Shown here: piece by piece, positions 17,132 through 26,499 of the stretch
Numbering within the stretch: the first letter of the stretch is position 1
Layout of the letters: each line of letters begins with the position of its first letter
Assembly (NCBI GenBank): GCA_020072785.1
Contig: JAIQGG010000002.1
Span: 744,001 to 808,000 of the forward strand
DNA length: 64,000 nucleotides
Reading direction: 5' to 3'
Origin: Terriglobia bacterium
Lineage (GTDB): Bacteria; Acidobacteriota; Terriglobia; Acidiferrales; UBA7541
The notes under the pieces: model-generated
Told to the model about the DNA's origin: nothing
The model's database searches: none
Seen by the model: only the letters and a program-made list of their open reading frames with translations
Made by a program: the position numbers and the translations under genes

Positions 17132-17776
17132 TCAAAAGCCTTCTTCCATTAACTTATCGATGGTGAGCTTTGACTCGGGAGCCGCATTGCGGGCTTGCAG
17201 GTAGCGCTCCACGTATTTTCCCAGGACATCGCCTTCGAGGTTGACGGGATCGCCGGGCTGGCGGTCGCGGATGTTGGTGTGCGCGTGAGTATAGGGGATG
17301 ACGGCAATCTCGGCGATGCGGGCGCCGCAGCGGGCGACGGTGAGGCTGATGCCGTCGATGGTGATCGAGCCCTTGGGCACGATGTAGCGCGCGAACTCTT
17401 TCGGGACTTCGACGCCCCACCAGAAGTTTTCGCCTTCGGGAGTAAGGTGCGTGACGCGGCCGACGCCGTCCACGTGGCCCAGCACGAAATGGCCGCCGAA
17501 CTCCTTGCCGGCGGTGAGGGGCTGCTCGAGATTGACGCGCGCGCCGGGCTGCAGCTCGCCAAAGGAGGTTTTGCGGATGGTCTCGCCAGAGAGGTCCGCG
17601 GAAAAGCGCTGCGGGTCGCAGGCGATGACGGTGAGGCAACAGCCGTTCACGGCGATGGAATTGGCGATGGCCAGCCGCGGGGCCACGGCCGGGGCGTGAA
17701 TCGTCACCCGCCCGCCTTCGCCCGTGAGCTTCAGCGTTTCGATCGTGCCGGTGTGCTCAATGATTCCCGTAAACAT
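17132..17776 (-). CDS. ribE: Riboflavin synthase, alpha subunit
   Basis: A 214-residue protein of two tandem lumazine-binding domains. It begins with the diagnostic MFTGIIEHTG and contains NGCCLTV and the repeat-domain equivalent IDGISLTV. It dismutates two 6,7-dimethyl-8-ribityllumazine molecules to riboflavin. ATG 17776 was chosen over an earlier in-frame codon because MFTGI is the invariant N-terminus. It overlaps the end of ribD by 20 bp, so the two are cotranslated. RibH (lumazine synthase) is not in this window. Confidence 0.96.
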   Translation of the reverse strand: MFTGIIEHTGTIETLKLTGEGGRVTIHAPAVAPRLAIANSIAVNGCCLTVIACDPQRFSADLSGETIRKTSFGELQPGARVNLEQPLTAGKEFGGHFVLGHVDGVGRVTHLTPEGENFWWGVEVPKEFARYIVPKGSITIDGISLTVARCGARIAEIAVIPYTHAHTNIRDRQPGDPVNLEGDVLGKYVERYLQARNAAPESKLTIDKLMEEGF

Positions 17777-18881
17777 CGCGCAGGTATCCCTCGATGGCAA
17801 AGTCCGGACCGAACTGCCGCAGGCGCACCTTGGCGAGCGGCGGAAGCGCCAGGTTTTTCGCGCGGGCGAAGGGCACGCCGGTTTCCCCGGCGAGCTTGGG
17901 CGCGTAAAAGAGCACCAATTTGTGCACGATGCCGGCGGCCAGGGCCGCGCCGTTCAGCTCGCTGCCCGCTTCCAGCAGCACGCTCAGGATATCGCGGCGG
18001 CCCAGCTCCTGCAGCACCTTCCGCAGGGGGATGCGCCCGGGCGATCTGGCAGGGGCGCGCAGGGTGAGCACTTCCACGCCGGCGCGCTCGAGGCGCTTTA
18101 CGCGGGCCGTGCCGCGCGGGGCCAGGGTGAAGACCAGCAGGTCGTCGCCGGCGGTTTCCACGAGGCGCGAGGCAAGCGGCAGACGCAGCTTGGAATCGAG
18201 GACGACGCGCAGCAGGCGCCGGCGGCGGTCCAGGCCGCTGCGGTCGGTCATCAGTGGATCGTCGGCGAGGACCGTGCCGACGCCGGTGAGCAGGGCGTCG
18301 CTCGCGTGGCGCATGCGGTGGACTTCAGCGCGGGATTCCTCGCTGGTGATCCACGTGGAGCTTTTCTGCTTCTTCCTGGTTTGCGGCAAAGCCAGCTGGC
18401 CGTCCAGCGTCAGCGCCGATTTCAGCGTGACCATCGGCTGCCTGGTGCGGATCCAGCAGGCGAAGGGCTCGTTCAGGCGCTGCGCGTCCTCTTCGAGAAC
18501 GCCGCCATCGGCTTCCACGCCCGCGGCGCGCAGTTGCTCGAAGCCCTGGCCGGCCACGGCGGGGTTAGGGTCCTGCATGGCGGCGACGACGCGGCGAATG
18601 CCCGCGGCGAGGATGGCGCCGGTGCAGGGCCCGGTGCGGCCGGTGTGGCAGCAGGGCTCGAGGCTGACGTAGAGGGTGGCGCCGCGGGCCTTCTCGCCCG
18701 CCGCTTTCAGGGCGATGATTTCGGCGTGGTCGCGCCCCTGGTACTGATGGGAACCTTCGCCGACGAGCTCGCCGTCGCGCACGATCACCGCGCCCACCAT
18801 GGGGTTGGGGCTGGCGAGGCCGGCGCCCTTGCGCGCCAGGGCCAGCGCACGCTCCATAAACGGAATGTCGTAGCGGTCCAT
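17757..18881 (-). CDS. ribD: Bifunctional riboflavin deaminase/reductase RibD
   Basis: A 374-residue enzyme. The N-terminal deaminase (1-145) has the zinc site HAE in GRDHAEIIALKAAG and PCCHTGRTGPC. The C-terminal reductase (about 150-365) has MVTLKSALTLDGQLA and GVGTVLADDPLMTDR. It performs steps two and three of riboflavin synthesis. ftsY lies 20 bp upstream on the same strand and ribE overlaps the 3' end. Length is typical. Confidence 0.96.
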   Translation of the reverse strand: MDRYDIPFMERALALARKGAGLASPNPMVGAVIVRDGELVGEGSHQYQGRDHAEIIALKAAGEKARGATLYVSLEPCCHTGRTGPCTGAILAAGIRRVVAAMQDPNPAVAGQGFEQLRAAGVEADGGVLEEDAQRLNEPFACWIRTRQPMVTLKSALTLDGQLALPQTRKKQKSSTWITSEESRAEVHRMRHASDALLTGVGTVLADDPLMTDRSGLDRRRRLLRVVLDSKLRLPLASRLVETAGDDLLVFTLAPRGTARVKRLERAGVEVLTLRAPARSPGRIPLRKVLQELGRRDILSVLLEAGSELNGAALAAGIVHKLVLFYAPKLAGETGVPFARAKNLALPPLAKVRLRQFGPDFAIEGYLRDVYGNH

Positions 18882-18901
18882 TGTTTGCGTAGCCGTCTCA
18901 G

Positions 18902-19858
18902 TCAGTCGAAAAGCGAATCGACGTAGGCCGCCGCGTCAAAGGGCACGAGGTCGCCGATCTGCTCGCCGGTGCCGACAAAGCGGATGGGCAGGCCCAGCTC
19001 GCGGGCGATGGCCACGACGATGCCGCCCTTGGCCGTGCCGTCCAGCTTGGTCAGGATGATGCCGGTGACGCCGACGGCGGCGGTGAATTCGCGGGCTTGC
19101 GCCAGGCCGTTCTGCCCGGTGGTGGCGTCGAGGACGAGCAAGACGTCATGCGGCGCGCCGGGGATGACTTTTGCCGCGGTGCGTTTCATCTTCTCGAGCT
19201 CGGCCATCAGGTTCGATTTGGTGTGCAGGCGCCCGGCGGTGTCCACGATGACCGCATCCACGGCGCGGGATTTGGCGGCGGCCACGGCGTCGAAGACGAC
19301 CGCGGCAGGGTCCGCGCCGGGCTTCTGGCGGATCATTTCCACGGCGTTGCGCTGCGCCCAGATCTCCAGCTGTTCGATGGCCGCGGCGCGGAAGGTGTCC
19401 GCGGCGCACAGGAGCACGCTGCGGCCCTCCTGGCGCAGGCGGTTGGCGAGCTTGCCGATGCTAGTGGTCTTGCCCGCGCCGTTGACGCCGACGATGAAGA
19501 GCACGCGCGGCCCTTCGCCGCTGGCGCCATTCGCGGCGCCCGCACCCGCGGCCGGGGTTAGAATGCGCAGAATCTGCTGCTTGATTTCGCGCTTGACCTG
19601 CGCGGCGTCGGCCAGTGCCGCACGGTCCATCTTTTCGCGCACCGCTTCCAGGATCTCGCGCGTGGTGCCCACGCCCAGGTCCGCGGCCAGCAGCGCCGTC
19701 TCCAGCTTCTGCAGCAGCGCGGGGCTGATCTGCCGCTCGCCGCGGAAGATCTCCTCGACTTTGGTGGAAAGCGCGGCGCGCGTCTTGCTCACCGACTGTT
19801 TCAGGCGGTCGAGCAGTGACGCGTCCTGCTGGTCTTTTTTTCCGAAGAGCGAAATCAT
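18902..19858 (-). CDS. ftsY: Signal recognition particle receptor FtsY
   Basis: A 318-residue SRP GTPase. It has an NG-domain layout: helical N domain (to about 100), then G1 [15 protein letters not shown], the [11 protein letters not shown] insertion motif, DTAGRLHT and [10 protein letters not shown], and it ends with [13 protein letters not shown]. It receives ribosome-SRP complexes at the membrane. The acidic A domain of the E. coli protein is absent, as in many bacteria. ATG 19858 ([12 protein letters not shown]) was preferred because the longer frame starts at a TTG with an unusual Cys/Arg-rich leader. It is the first gene of ftsY-ribD-ribE. Confidence 0.95.
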   Translation of the reverse strand: MISLFGKKDQQDASLLDRLKQSVSKTRAALSTKVEEIFRGERQISPALLQKLETALLAADLGVGTTREILEAVREKMDRAALADAAQVKREIKQQILRILTPAAGAGAANGASGEGPRVLFIVGVNGAGKTTSIGKLANRLRQEGRSVLLCAADTFRAAAIEQLEIWAQRNAVEMIRQKPGADPAAVVFDAVAAAKSRAVDAVIVDTAGRLHTKSNLMAELEKMKRTAAKVIPGAPHDVLLVLDATTGQNGLAQAREFTAAVGVTGIILTKLDGTAKGGIVVAIARELGLPIRFVGTGEQIGDLVPFDAAAYVDSLFD

Positions 19859-19997
19859 ACAGTTGTCTCTGCGCCTGCAGGGGTAAACCAAAATTGTAGC
19901 AGAAGAGGGAGGGCGGGGAACGGAAAGGGCGGGCGGCAGCGGGTACCTTTGCCGTGGCGGCCGCTTTCCGCCGCCAAATGAGGCGATAAATCCGCCG

Positions 19998-21779
19998 TTA
20001 CACCTGCACTTCGACGGCGGTGAGCTTCAGCTTGCCCTTGTGGATGGTGGTTTCGAGGGCGTGGACGATGGAGCCGTCGAACTTGGTGCCCGCCAGGGCC
20101 TTGATCTTACCCAGGGCGAAGTCAGTCTCCATGGCCGACTGGTAGGGGCGGTTGGTGGTCATGGCGTCGAAGGTGTCGGCCACGGCGATGATGCGCGCCA
20201 TCAGGGGGATCTGGGTCCCCTGCAGGCCGTAGGGATAGCCGCGCCCGTCCATGTGCTCGTGGTGCAGCTCGATGCCCGGGAGCATCTCCTTGAGCTGGGA
20301 GACCGGGCGCATGATGTTGGCGCCCTTGACGGTGTGCTGCTTCATCAGGTCGAATTCTTCCGAGGTCAGCGCGCCGGGCTTTTTGAGCACGCGGTCGTCC
20401 ACGCCGATCTTCCCCACGTCGTGGAGCAATGCGGAGATGCTCAGGCGGTCGAGGTCCGCGGCGTTCAGGCCCAGCTCCTGGGCGATGAGCATGGAATACT
20501 TGGCCACGCGGCCGGAATGACCGCGGGTGTAGGGGTCCTTTTCGTCGATGGCCGCGGCGAGCATGCGGATGGAGCCGAGAAAGAGTTCGCGGTTTTCCTC
20601 GGCGGCTTCCTTCAGCCGCTCGATGTACTCCTCGATGTCCCCGGCCATCTTGTTGAAGGTTTCGGCGAGTTCGCTGATTTCCTCGGCGCCGCGCACCGGC
20701 GTGCGCTGGTGGAATTCTCCGCGGCTGATGGCGCGCGTGGATTCCGCGAGGCTGCGGATGGGCTGGCTGATGCCCACGGCAAAAAAGTATCCGACGAGGA
20801 TGGCCGCCAGGGTCACGATGACCACGAAGATGAGCGCCTGGCGGTTCAACTCCTTCACCCCGGCGTCTTCCCGGGCCTGGGCCAGGCTGCGCTGGGCGAT
20901 CACCGCCCAGTCCACTTCCGGCAGCGTGCTGTAAGTGCCGATCATCTCAATGGAGTGGCTCTTGTCCTTCTCCGAGAAGCGCATGGTTTCCGTGGCGCGC
21001 AGCTCCTGCGGCAGCGAGCGCACCTGGCCGACGATCGTGGACATGGCGCTGAGATCGGTGCCCGGCACGAAGTCGCCCTGACTGGGATGGGCGACGACGT
21101 GGCCGTAGTGGTCCACGACAAAAACGACGCGGCCGCGCACGCTGGTTTCCTTCAGGCGGCGCAGCAGGGGATCCAGCGAGACCACTGCGGCCAGCATCCC
21201 CGTGAATTCGTCGCCCACCTTCAGGGGCAAGGCGATGACGAATGCCGGGCGGTTATCCTGCCCCAGCGCCAGCGGGTCGCTGCGGAACTTCAGCGACTGC
21301 ACGCAGGTTTCGAAGGCCCGCTGCAGCGCCTTGTTCACGAAGGGATCCTGGTCCGGCCGGAAATTGCCCGGCGACGCGCCCGTGCCTTTTCCCGTGCGGC
21401 CCACGGCGGTCAGGTAGATGAAGGTGCTCGGATTGCTGGCGACGAAATTTTCCAGCAGACGCGTCACCTTGGGCTGCGCTTCGGGGTCTTCCACGTTCTG
21501 GATCAGCCCGGTCAGCATGAGGATCTGCCGCTGGCTGATCAGCTGCTGCGTCAGGTTGGAATCGAACAAATTGATTTCGTCGGCGAGCGAGCGCGTCAGC
21601 TCGCTCTGCTGGACACGCTCGGTGTCCACCAGCTTGCCCTCGCTGAGCTGCAGCACCTGGCGGTGATAGAGGCCCAGGGGCAAGGCGCTGACCAGCAGCA
21701 TCGCGCCCAGCACGAGCCACAAAATGCGCACGCGTCCCGAGCGCAATTTCTTCCAACCGCGAACGAGGATTTCGGCCAT
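19998..21779 (-). CDS. HD-GYP domain cyclic-di-GMP phosphodiesterase with periplasmic sensor
   Basis: A 593-residue membrane receptor. A first helix at about residues 19-40 is followed by a large periplasmic Cache-like region to about 310, a second helix (IFVVIVTLAAILVGYFFAVG) and a HAMP domain. The C-terminal HD-GYP domain has HSGRVAKYSMLIAQELGL, the HDVGKIGV metal site and HHEHMDGRGYPYGL. Such domains hydrolyse cyclic di-GMP. ATG 21779 was preferred because GAGG lies just upstream. It is a single-gene unit, with 112 bp before gpsA and 140 bp after ftsY. The ligand is unknown. Confidence 0.94.
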   Translation of the reverse strand: MAEILVRGWKKLRSGRVRILWLVLGAMLLVSALPLGLYHRQVLQLSEGKLVDTERVQQSELTRSLADEINLFDSNLTQQLISQRQILMLTGLIQNVEDPEAQPKVTRLLENFVASNPSTFIYLTAVGRTGKGTGASPGNFRPDQDPFVNKALQRAFETCVQSLKFRSDPLALGQDNRPAFVIALPLKVGDEFTGMLAAVVSLDPLLRRLKETSVRGRVVFVVDHYGHVVAHPSQGDFVPGTDLSAMSTIVGQVRSLPQELRATETMRFSEKDKSHSIEMIGTYSTLPEVDWAVIAQRSLAQAREDAGVKELNRQALIFVVIVTLAAILVGYFFAVGISQPIRSLAESTRAISRGEFHQRTPVRGAEEISELAETFNKMAGDIEEYIERLKEAAEENRELFLGSIRMLAAAIDEKDPYTRGHSGRVAKYSMLIAQELGLNAADLDRLSISALLHDVGKIGVDDRVLKKPGALTSEEFDLMKQHTVKGANIMRPVSQLKEMLPGIELHHEHMDGRGYPYGLQGTQIPLMARIIAVADTFDAMTTNRPYQSAMETDFALGKIKALAGTKFDGSIVHALETTIHKGKLKLTAVEVQV

Positions 21780-21891
21780 ACCGCCTCTTATTCTACGCAA
21801 CCCGCGGAGAAGGTGGGGCGGCAGTTCCAGGGCGTGTCACCGTTTTCCAACTAGCACTTTGGTACCATCGCAACGCCCCGCGCCGCGCGCT

Positions 21892-22896
21892 CTATTCGTG
21901 TTTGAGCGGGCGTTCCATGATCGCGCGGATGGCCTCACGCGGTGAGCGCTGCCCGTGCAGGATGGCGTAGACCTGCTCGGTGATGGGCAGCTCCACGCCC
22001 GGACGGTGCGCCAGTTCGCGCAGGGCGTCGGTGGTGTGCACGCCCTCGGCCACCATGCGCATTCCGGCAAGGATTTCGCCCAGCGCCCGGCCTTTGCCCA
22101 GCTCCACCCCGATGTGGCGGTTGCGGCTGAGCGCTCCCGTGCAGGTGAGGACCAGATCGCCCAGCCCGGCGAGGCCGCTCAGCGTTTCCGGCTGCGCTCC
22201 CAGGGCCACGGCCAGCCGGGTCATCTCCGCAAGGCCGCGGGTGATCAGCGCCGCCAGGGAGTTGGAGCCCAGTCCCAGGCCCTGGCAGGCTCCGGCGGCG
22301 ATGGCGATGACGTTCTTCATGGCCCCGGCGTATTCCACGCCGCGAACGTCGTCGTTGGTGTACAGCCGGAAGGCGGGCCCGGAGAGTTCCTCCTGCAGGG
22401 TGGCCGCGAGCGCCGTGTCGCGCGAAGCCAGCACCACCGCCGTGGGGTCGCCGCGCACGGCCTCCGCGGCAAACGACGGCCCGGAGAGCACCGCGATGCG
22501 CGGAACAAACTTCGGCGAGACGACCTGCGCGAGGACTTCGCTCATGCGCGCGTGGGTGCGCGGCTCGAGGCCCTTGGTGGCGCTGACGAAGGCCATTTCC
22601 GGCTGGAGATGCGGCAGCGCCAGCGTATAAACGCTGCGCGCGTGCGCCGAGGGCATCACCCCGAGCACGATGCGCGCGCCAGCCAGCGCCTCGCCAGCCT
22701 CCGGCGTGACACGCACCCCGGGTGGGATCGCCCAGCCCGGCAGATAGACGGCGTTGACGCGATCGCGGCGCATGGCTGCGGCCAGCGCCGGGTCGTGCAC
22801 CCACAGCGAGACGCCGTGCCCCTTGGGGTTCTGCGCCAGCAGGATGGCCAGCGCCGTGCCCCAGCTCCCGCCTCCGAGGATGGCGATCTGCGTCAT
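21892..22896 (-). CDS. gpsA: Glycerol-3-phosphate dehydrogenase [NAD(P)+]
   Basis: A 334-residue cytosolic enzyme that reduces dihydroxyacetone phosphate to sn-glycerol 3-phosphate for phospholipid synthesis. The Rossmann motif ILGGGSWGTALAILLA stands at residues 5-20. SATKGLEP and the catalytic lysine region GAMKNVIAIAAG are present, followed by TRGLAEMTRLAVALG. ATG 22896 fits the Rossmann start; an upstream frame passes through a palindromic repeat. It directly follows plsY, so the supplier and consumer of glycerol 3-phosphate are paired. Confidence 0.96.
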   Translation of the reverse strand: MTQIAILGGGSWGTALAILLAQNPKGHGVSLWVHDPALAAAMRRDRVNAVYLPGWAIPPGVRVTPEAGEALAGARIVLGVMPSAHARSVYTLALPHLQPEMAFVSATKGLEPRTHARMSEVLAQVVSPKFVPRIAVLSGPSFAAEAVRGDPTAVVLASRDTALAATLQEELSGPAFRLYTNDDVRGVEYAGAMKNVIAIAAGACQGLGLGSNSLAALITRGLAEMTRLAVALGAQPETLSGLAGLGDLVLTCTGALSRNRHIGVELGKGRALGEILAGMRMVAEGVHTTDALRELAHRPGVELPITEQVYAILHGQRSPREAIRAIMERPLKHE

Positions 22897-22905
22897 TTCA
22901 AGTGT

Positions 22906-22920
22906 GACCGCGAAGCGGTC
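22906..22920. repeat. GACCGC-GAA-GCGGTC palindrome between plsY and gpsA
   Basis: A single copy of the 15-bp palindrome seen in tandem at 10719 and 56694. On the coding (minus) strand it begins inside the TGA stop codon of plsY, so the repeat supplies that stop. Confidence 0.85.
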
Positions 22921-23563
22921 AACTGTCCTCGCCGTTCTTGCGGCGGCGCAGCACAAAGCGCGGCTCTTCGCCTGCCAGCAGGCGGCGGATGTTGCCTTCG
23001 TGCTTCCAGATGATCAGCAGCGCGGCCAGCAGCGTGCCGAAACTCACGCTAAGCGGCGGCGCGTGGTGCGGCGCCCAGAAGAGATAGACCAGCAGGGGCA
23101 TGGCTGCGGCGGCGGCGATCGAGCCCAGCGACACGTAGCCCCAGAAAACCACCACGAGGATGAACAGGACGATCGCGGCGCTCATCGCCAGCGGGCAGAG
23201 CACGAAGAAGACGCCCGCGGCGGAAGCCACGCCTTTTCCGCCGCGAAACCCCAGCCACACCGGGAAGCAGTGTCCGGCGATTGCCGCCAGCCCGGCAAGG
23301 ATCATCCAGATGGCGGATTCGCCGGCAAAATGCGCCGCCAGCCACACCGGCAGGGCGCCCTTGGCGGTATCGAGGAGCAGCGTCAGGATGCCCGCGGCGG
23401 CGCCGGCGGCGCGGGCCACGTTGGTCGCGCCGATATTGCCGCTGCCCACGCGGCGCACGTCCTGGCCGCCAAACAGCTTGCCCAGCAGCAGGCCAAAAGG
23501 GATGGAGCCGAGCAGGTAGCCCGCGAGGGGAATGGCCAGGTAGAGCAGGAAAGTGCGGTCCAT
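22919..23563 (-). CDS. plsY: Glycerol-3-phosphate acyltransferase PlsY
   Basis: A 214-residue integral membrane protein with five or more helices. It shows the three PlsY motifs: GYLLGSIPFGLLLGK (about 15-29), GSGNIGATNVAR and the glycine-rich FRGGKGVASAAG. It acylates glycerol 3-phosphate from acyl-phosphate, the first step of phosphatidate synthesis. It is followed by gpsA on the same strand. The stop codon coincides with the dispersed GACCGC palindrome, and the basic C-terminus RRRKNGEDS may be repeat-adjacent rather than ancestral. Confidence 0.96.
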   Translation of the reverse strand: MDRTFLLYLAIPLAGYLLGSIPFGLLLGKLFGGQDVRRVGSGNIGATNVARAAGAAAGILTLLLDTAKGALPVWLAAHFAGESAIWMILAGLAAIAGHCFPVWLGFRGGKGVASAAGVFFVLCPLAMSAAIVLFILVVVFWGYVSLGSIAAAAAMPLLVYLFWAPHHAPPLSVSFGTLLAALLIIWKHEGNIRRLLAGEEPRFVLRRRKNGEDS

Positions 23564-23569
23564 GCGCGG

Positions 23570-24145
23570 CTAGCCCTCCTCCCGGTCGAGAGGATACGCC
23601 GCCAGGCGCGTGTATTTCGCTGCGGCGGGCTGCAGGTCGCTCTCGAAAAGGCAGAATTCGCGCGCCGTGTGTTGCCCGAAGCTCAGCGCGGCGCGTTCGT
23701 GCGCGGCGGCCCGCAGTTTTTCGATATTGCCCGGCCCCTGCGGAAAGCGGGCCAGCGTCAGGTGCGCCGAAAAGTTGCGCTGCTCGCGCGCGATGCCCAG
23801 CGGCTCGAGACTGTCTTCAATGCCACGCGCCAGCCGCGCCATGGCCTTTTCCTCCGGACCCACGGCGATGTCCGCCCAGAAGATGCGCGGCCGCTTTTCG
23901 TCGGGGAAAAAGCCCAGTCCGCGGAAGTCCAGCGCGATGGGTCCCGGGCCGCGCACGGAAGAGAGCGCAGCGCGGATGGCGTCCAGTTTCTCCGGCGCCG
24001 TTTCGCCGATGAATTTCAGGGTCACGTGAAGATTCTCCGCGCGGATCCAGCGCGCCTGCGGCGCCAGCGGCCGCAGCTCCCGGATCAGCGCCGCCAGATT
24101 CTCGCGCACTCCCGCGGGAATCTCCAGCGCAACAAAGAGGCGCAT
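23570..24145 (-). CDS. thpR: RNA 2',3'-cyclic phosphodiesterase (2H family)
   Basis: A 191-residue 2H phosphoesterase. Two catalytic HxTx motifs are visible: HVTL (about residues 40-43) and HLTL (about 128-131). MRLFVALEIP is the usual N-terminus. Members open 2',3'-cyclic RNA phosphates or, in reverse, ligate tRNA halves in vitro. It lies four bases after cinA and six before plsY on the same strand, so it is part of a compact transcript without an obvious functional link. Confidence 0.92.
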   Translation of the reverse strand: MRLFVALEIPAGVRENLAALIRELRPLAPQARWIRAENLHVTLKFIGETAPEKLDAIRAALSSVRGPGPIALDFRGLGFFPDEKRPRIFWADIAVGPEEKAMARLARGIEDSLEPLGIAREQRNFSAHLTLARFPQGPGNIEKLRAAAHERAALSFGQHTAREFCLFESDLQPAAAKYTRLAAYPLDREEG

Positions 24146-24149
24146 CGCG

Positions 24150-25439
24150 TCAGCCTCGCCCGGGCTCTTTGCCCGTGGCCTTCAAGGATCCTTTCGCGGA
24201 GCCGCTGTAGAGGAAATGCACGCGCACCATGTCCAGCGCGATCTGGGAAGCCTGCCAGCGGATGCCTTCGCGGTCGCCGGGGAAGAGCAGGGAGCGCTCC
24301 TTGACGCCGGCGGCGCTGGCCAGCCCGATGTGCACCGTGCCCACGGGCTTTTCTTCCGAGCCGCCGCCGGGCCCGGCGATGCCGGTGATGCCCAGGCCGA
24401 GCGTGCTGCCCACGCTGCGGCGGATGCCTTCGGCCAGGGCGATGGCCACCTCGGAGCTGACCGCGCCCTTGGTCTGGATCGTTTCCGCAGGGACATTCAC
24501 CCACGCGGTTTTCAGTTCGTTGCTGTAGCAAACCACGCCGCCGAGAAAATAGGCCGAGCTGCCCGCGAGGCTGGTCAGCCGCTGGGCCACCAGGCCGCCG
24601 GTGCAGCTTTCCGCCGCGGCGATGGTGGCGTTGTTCATCATGAGCAGCTGCGCCACGACCTCCTCGAGCGATTCGCCCGTGGTGGTGAAGAGGCGCTCGC
24701 CGAGCGCCAGTTGCAGCCCCTCGGTGATTTCGCCGAGCGTCTTTTCGGCGTGCCGGGCGTCGCCGGTCCACAGCCGCAGGTGGATCTGCACTTCGCCCGG
24801 CGCGGCCAGCACCGTGGTGTTCACGTCCGTGTAGCGCTTGTAGATGGGGGCGATGAGCTGCTCGACGTGCGATTCGCCCATGCCCGCCACGCGCAGCTCG
24901 CGGTGGAACATGCGCACGCCGGAGATGCGCCGCAGGAGCCGCGGCACGATCTGTTCCAGGAACATGGGCTTCAGCTCGCGCGGCGGCCCGGGCAGCAGCG
25001 CGATCATCCGCCCGGCGTCCTCGAGCCACAGACCCGGCGCGGTGCCTCGCGGATTGTCCAGGGCCTCCGCGCCTTCCGGCACCATGGCCTGGCGCACGTT
25101 GACCGGCGGCATCTCCCGGCCGAAGCTGCGGAAGCGCGCTTCGATGGCGCGCACGATGGCCTCGTCGCGGCGCAGCTGGCGCCCGAGCAGGCCGGCCAGC
25201 GTTTCGCGCGTCAGGTCGTCTTCGGTGGGGCCCAGCCCGCCTGAGGTGATCACCAGCTCGACGCGCTGCAAGGCGCCGCGAAAAGCGTCGGCGAGCAGCT
25301 GGCGGTCGTCGCCCACAATCGTCTTGCGCACCACCTCGATGCCCAGTTTGTTCAGCTCCTCGGTGAGGAAGAGCGAGTTGGTGTCCACGCGGTCCGGGGT
25401 GAGCATCTCCGAACCCACGGCGATGATTTCCGCTTTCAT
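24150..25439 (-). CDS. cinA: CinA-like nicotinamide-nucleotide amidase
   Basis: A 429-residue two-domain protein. The N-terminal MoaB-like domain starts MKAEIIAVGSEML and has SGGLGPTEDDLT and LPGPPRELKPMF. The C-terminal PncC-type amidase (about 265-415) has AAAESCTGGLVAQRLT with the active-site serine, and GITGIAGPGGGS. It recycles NMN from the pyridine nucleotide cycle. In some species cinA is part of the competence regulon, but no recA is next to it here. The start overlaps the stop of the NHL protein by 4 bp. Confidence 0.94.
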   Translation of the reverse strand: MKAEIIAVGSEMLTPDRVDTNSLFLTEELNKLGIEVVRKTIVGDDRQLLADAFRGALQRVELVITSGGLGPTEDDLTRETLAGLLGRQLRRDEAIVRAIEARFRSFGREMPPVNVRQAMVPEGAEALDNPRGTAPGLWLEDAGRMIALLPGPPRELKPMFLEQIVPRLLRRISGVRMFHRELRVAGMGESHVEQLIAPIYKRYTDVNTTVLAAPGEVQIHLRLWTGDARHAEKTLGEITEGLQLALGERLFTTTGESLEEVVAQLLMMNNATIAAAESCTGGLVAQRLTSLAGSSAYFLGGVVCYSNELKTAWVNVPAETIQTKGAVSSEVAIALAEGIRRSVGSTLGLGITGIAGPGGGSEEKPVGTVHIGLASAAGVKERSLLFPGDREGIRWQASQIALDMVRVHFLYSGSAKGSLKATGKEPGRG

Positions 25440-26491
25440 GCTTGCGCCGATCCAGGAAGCGGCAGGCCGAAGACGTCCCAGTCCAAGGTGTAGAGTTCGC
25501 CGGTGGTGGCGATGATGGCGCGGCCACCCGGCTGCAACGCCAGGCCGACCACGCCCGGGCCGCTCAACACCAGTTCGGGCTGGCCCTGCGGGGTGAGGCG
25601 CACGATGCCGCGGCGGCCGCCGTGCGACGCGGCCACGTAGAGATTCAAGTCGCGATCGAAGGCCAGCCCCTGCGGGCGGCCCAGCCCGCGATAAAACGTG
25701 TGCACCTCGCCGCCGCGGGTGATGCGGTAGACGCGGTCGAAGCTGGAGGTGGTCGGCCCGGTGACGTAGAGCTCGCCGGAAGGGTGAAACGCCAGGTGAT
25801 AGGCGGAGATGGAAGGCTCCAGCGTGGCGAAGACGAAGATCTCGCGCTCCGGGCTGATCTTGAAGATGGTGCCGCTGCGGTCGCCGACGTAGAGATTTCC
25901 GGCGTGGTCGAAGGCCAGCCCAGTGGCGATGCCCATGCCCTCGATCCACTGTTCGGCGCGCCCGTCCGGCGTGATGCGGTGCACCGTGCCGTCGTGGCGG
26001 CAGGTGACGAAGAGATCTCCGGCGCGGTCCAGCGCCAGCCCCGTGGGATTGATCAGCGAAGTGAGGAACGGCTTGATGCTGTAGTTGGCGGTGATCTTGT
26101 AGAGCGAGACCGGCACGCGCTGCCCGCGCGGCCCGCTGAAGGTCACGTAGATGTTGCCCTCGGGGTCCACCGCGGGGTTGGCCACGGGGTGCAGATTGTC
26201 CGCCACCTGCACGCCGATGGCGAGGGGATGCGGCCGGCTCTCCGCGGCGCCCGTGGAGACGCGCACCGTGCCGCCGCTGGCTCCCTCCGGCACGCGCGCG
26301 ATCAGGCGCTTTTCCGCAGCCAGGAGCAGCCCGCCCTCGGCCTCGCCGAAACGCACCAGGGGCCGCGCGTGGCTGCGCGTGGAAAAGCCGCTGCCCAGGA
26401 TGGAGATTTCGCCGCCGGGAATGGCGGCCGCGGGCGTGACGCGCTCGATCCGCGGAATGCCGTTCTTTGCCGCCGTGTCTCCGAATTTCAT
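25436..26491 (-). CDS. IPT/TIG plus NHL-type beta-propeller protein
   Basis: A 351-residue protein. Residues 15-95 look like an IPT/TIG Ig-like domain (PRIERVTPAAAIPGGEISILGSGF). After about 100 come repeated blades with the pattern PxGLAxDxxGxLYV (PTGLALDRAGDLFV, ATGLAFDHAGNLYV, PQGLAFDRDLNLYV), typical of an NHL or SMP-30-like propeller. There is no clear signal peptide. It may bind a ligand or act as a lactonase-like scaffold; no catalytic residues can be assigned. It is cotranslated with cinA through an ATGA overlap, and pgpA ends 8 bp upstream. Confidence 0.82.
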   Translation of the reverse strand: MKFGDTAAKNGIPRIERVTPAAAIPGGEISILGSGFSTRSHARPLVRFGEAEGGLLLAAEKRLIARVPEGASGGTVRVSTGAAESRPHPLAIGVQVADNLHPVANPAVDPEGNIYVTFSGPRGQRVPVSLYKITANYSIKPFLTSLINPTGLALDRAGDLFVTCRHDGTVHRITPDGRAEQWIEGMGIATGLAFDHAGNLYVGDRSGTIFKISPEREIFVFATLEPSISAYHLAFHPSGELYVTGPTTSSFDRVYRITRGGEVHTFYRGLGRPQGLAFDRDLNLYVAASHGGRRGIVRLTPQGQPELVLSGPGVVGLALQPGGRAIIATTGELYTLDWDVFGLPLPGSAQA

Positions 26492-26499
26492 GGTTGGTT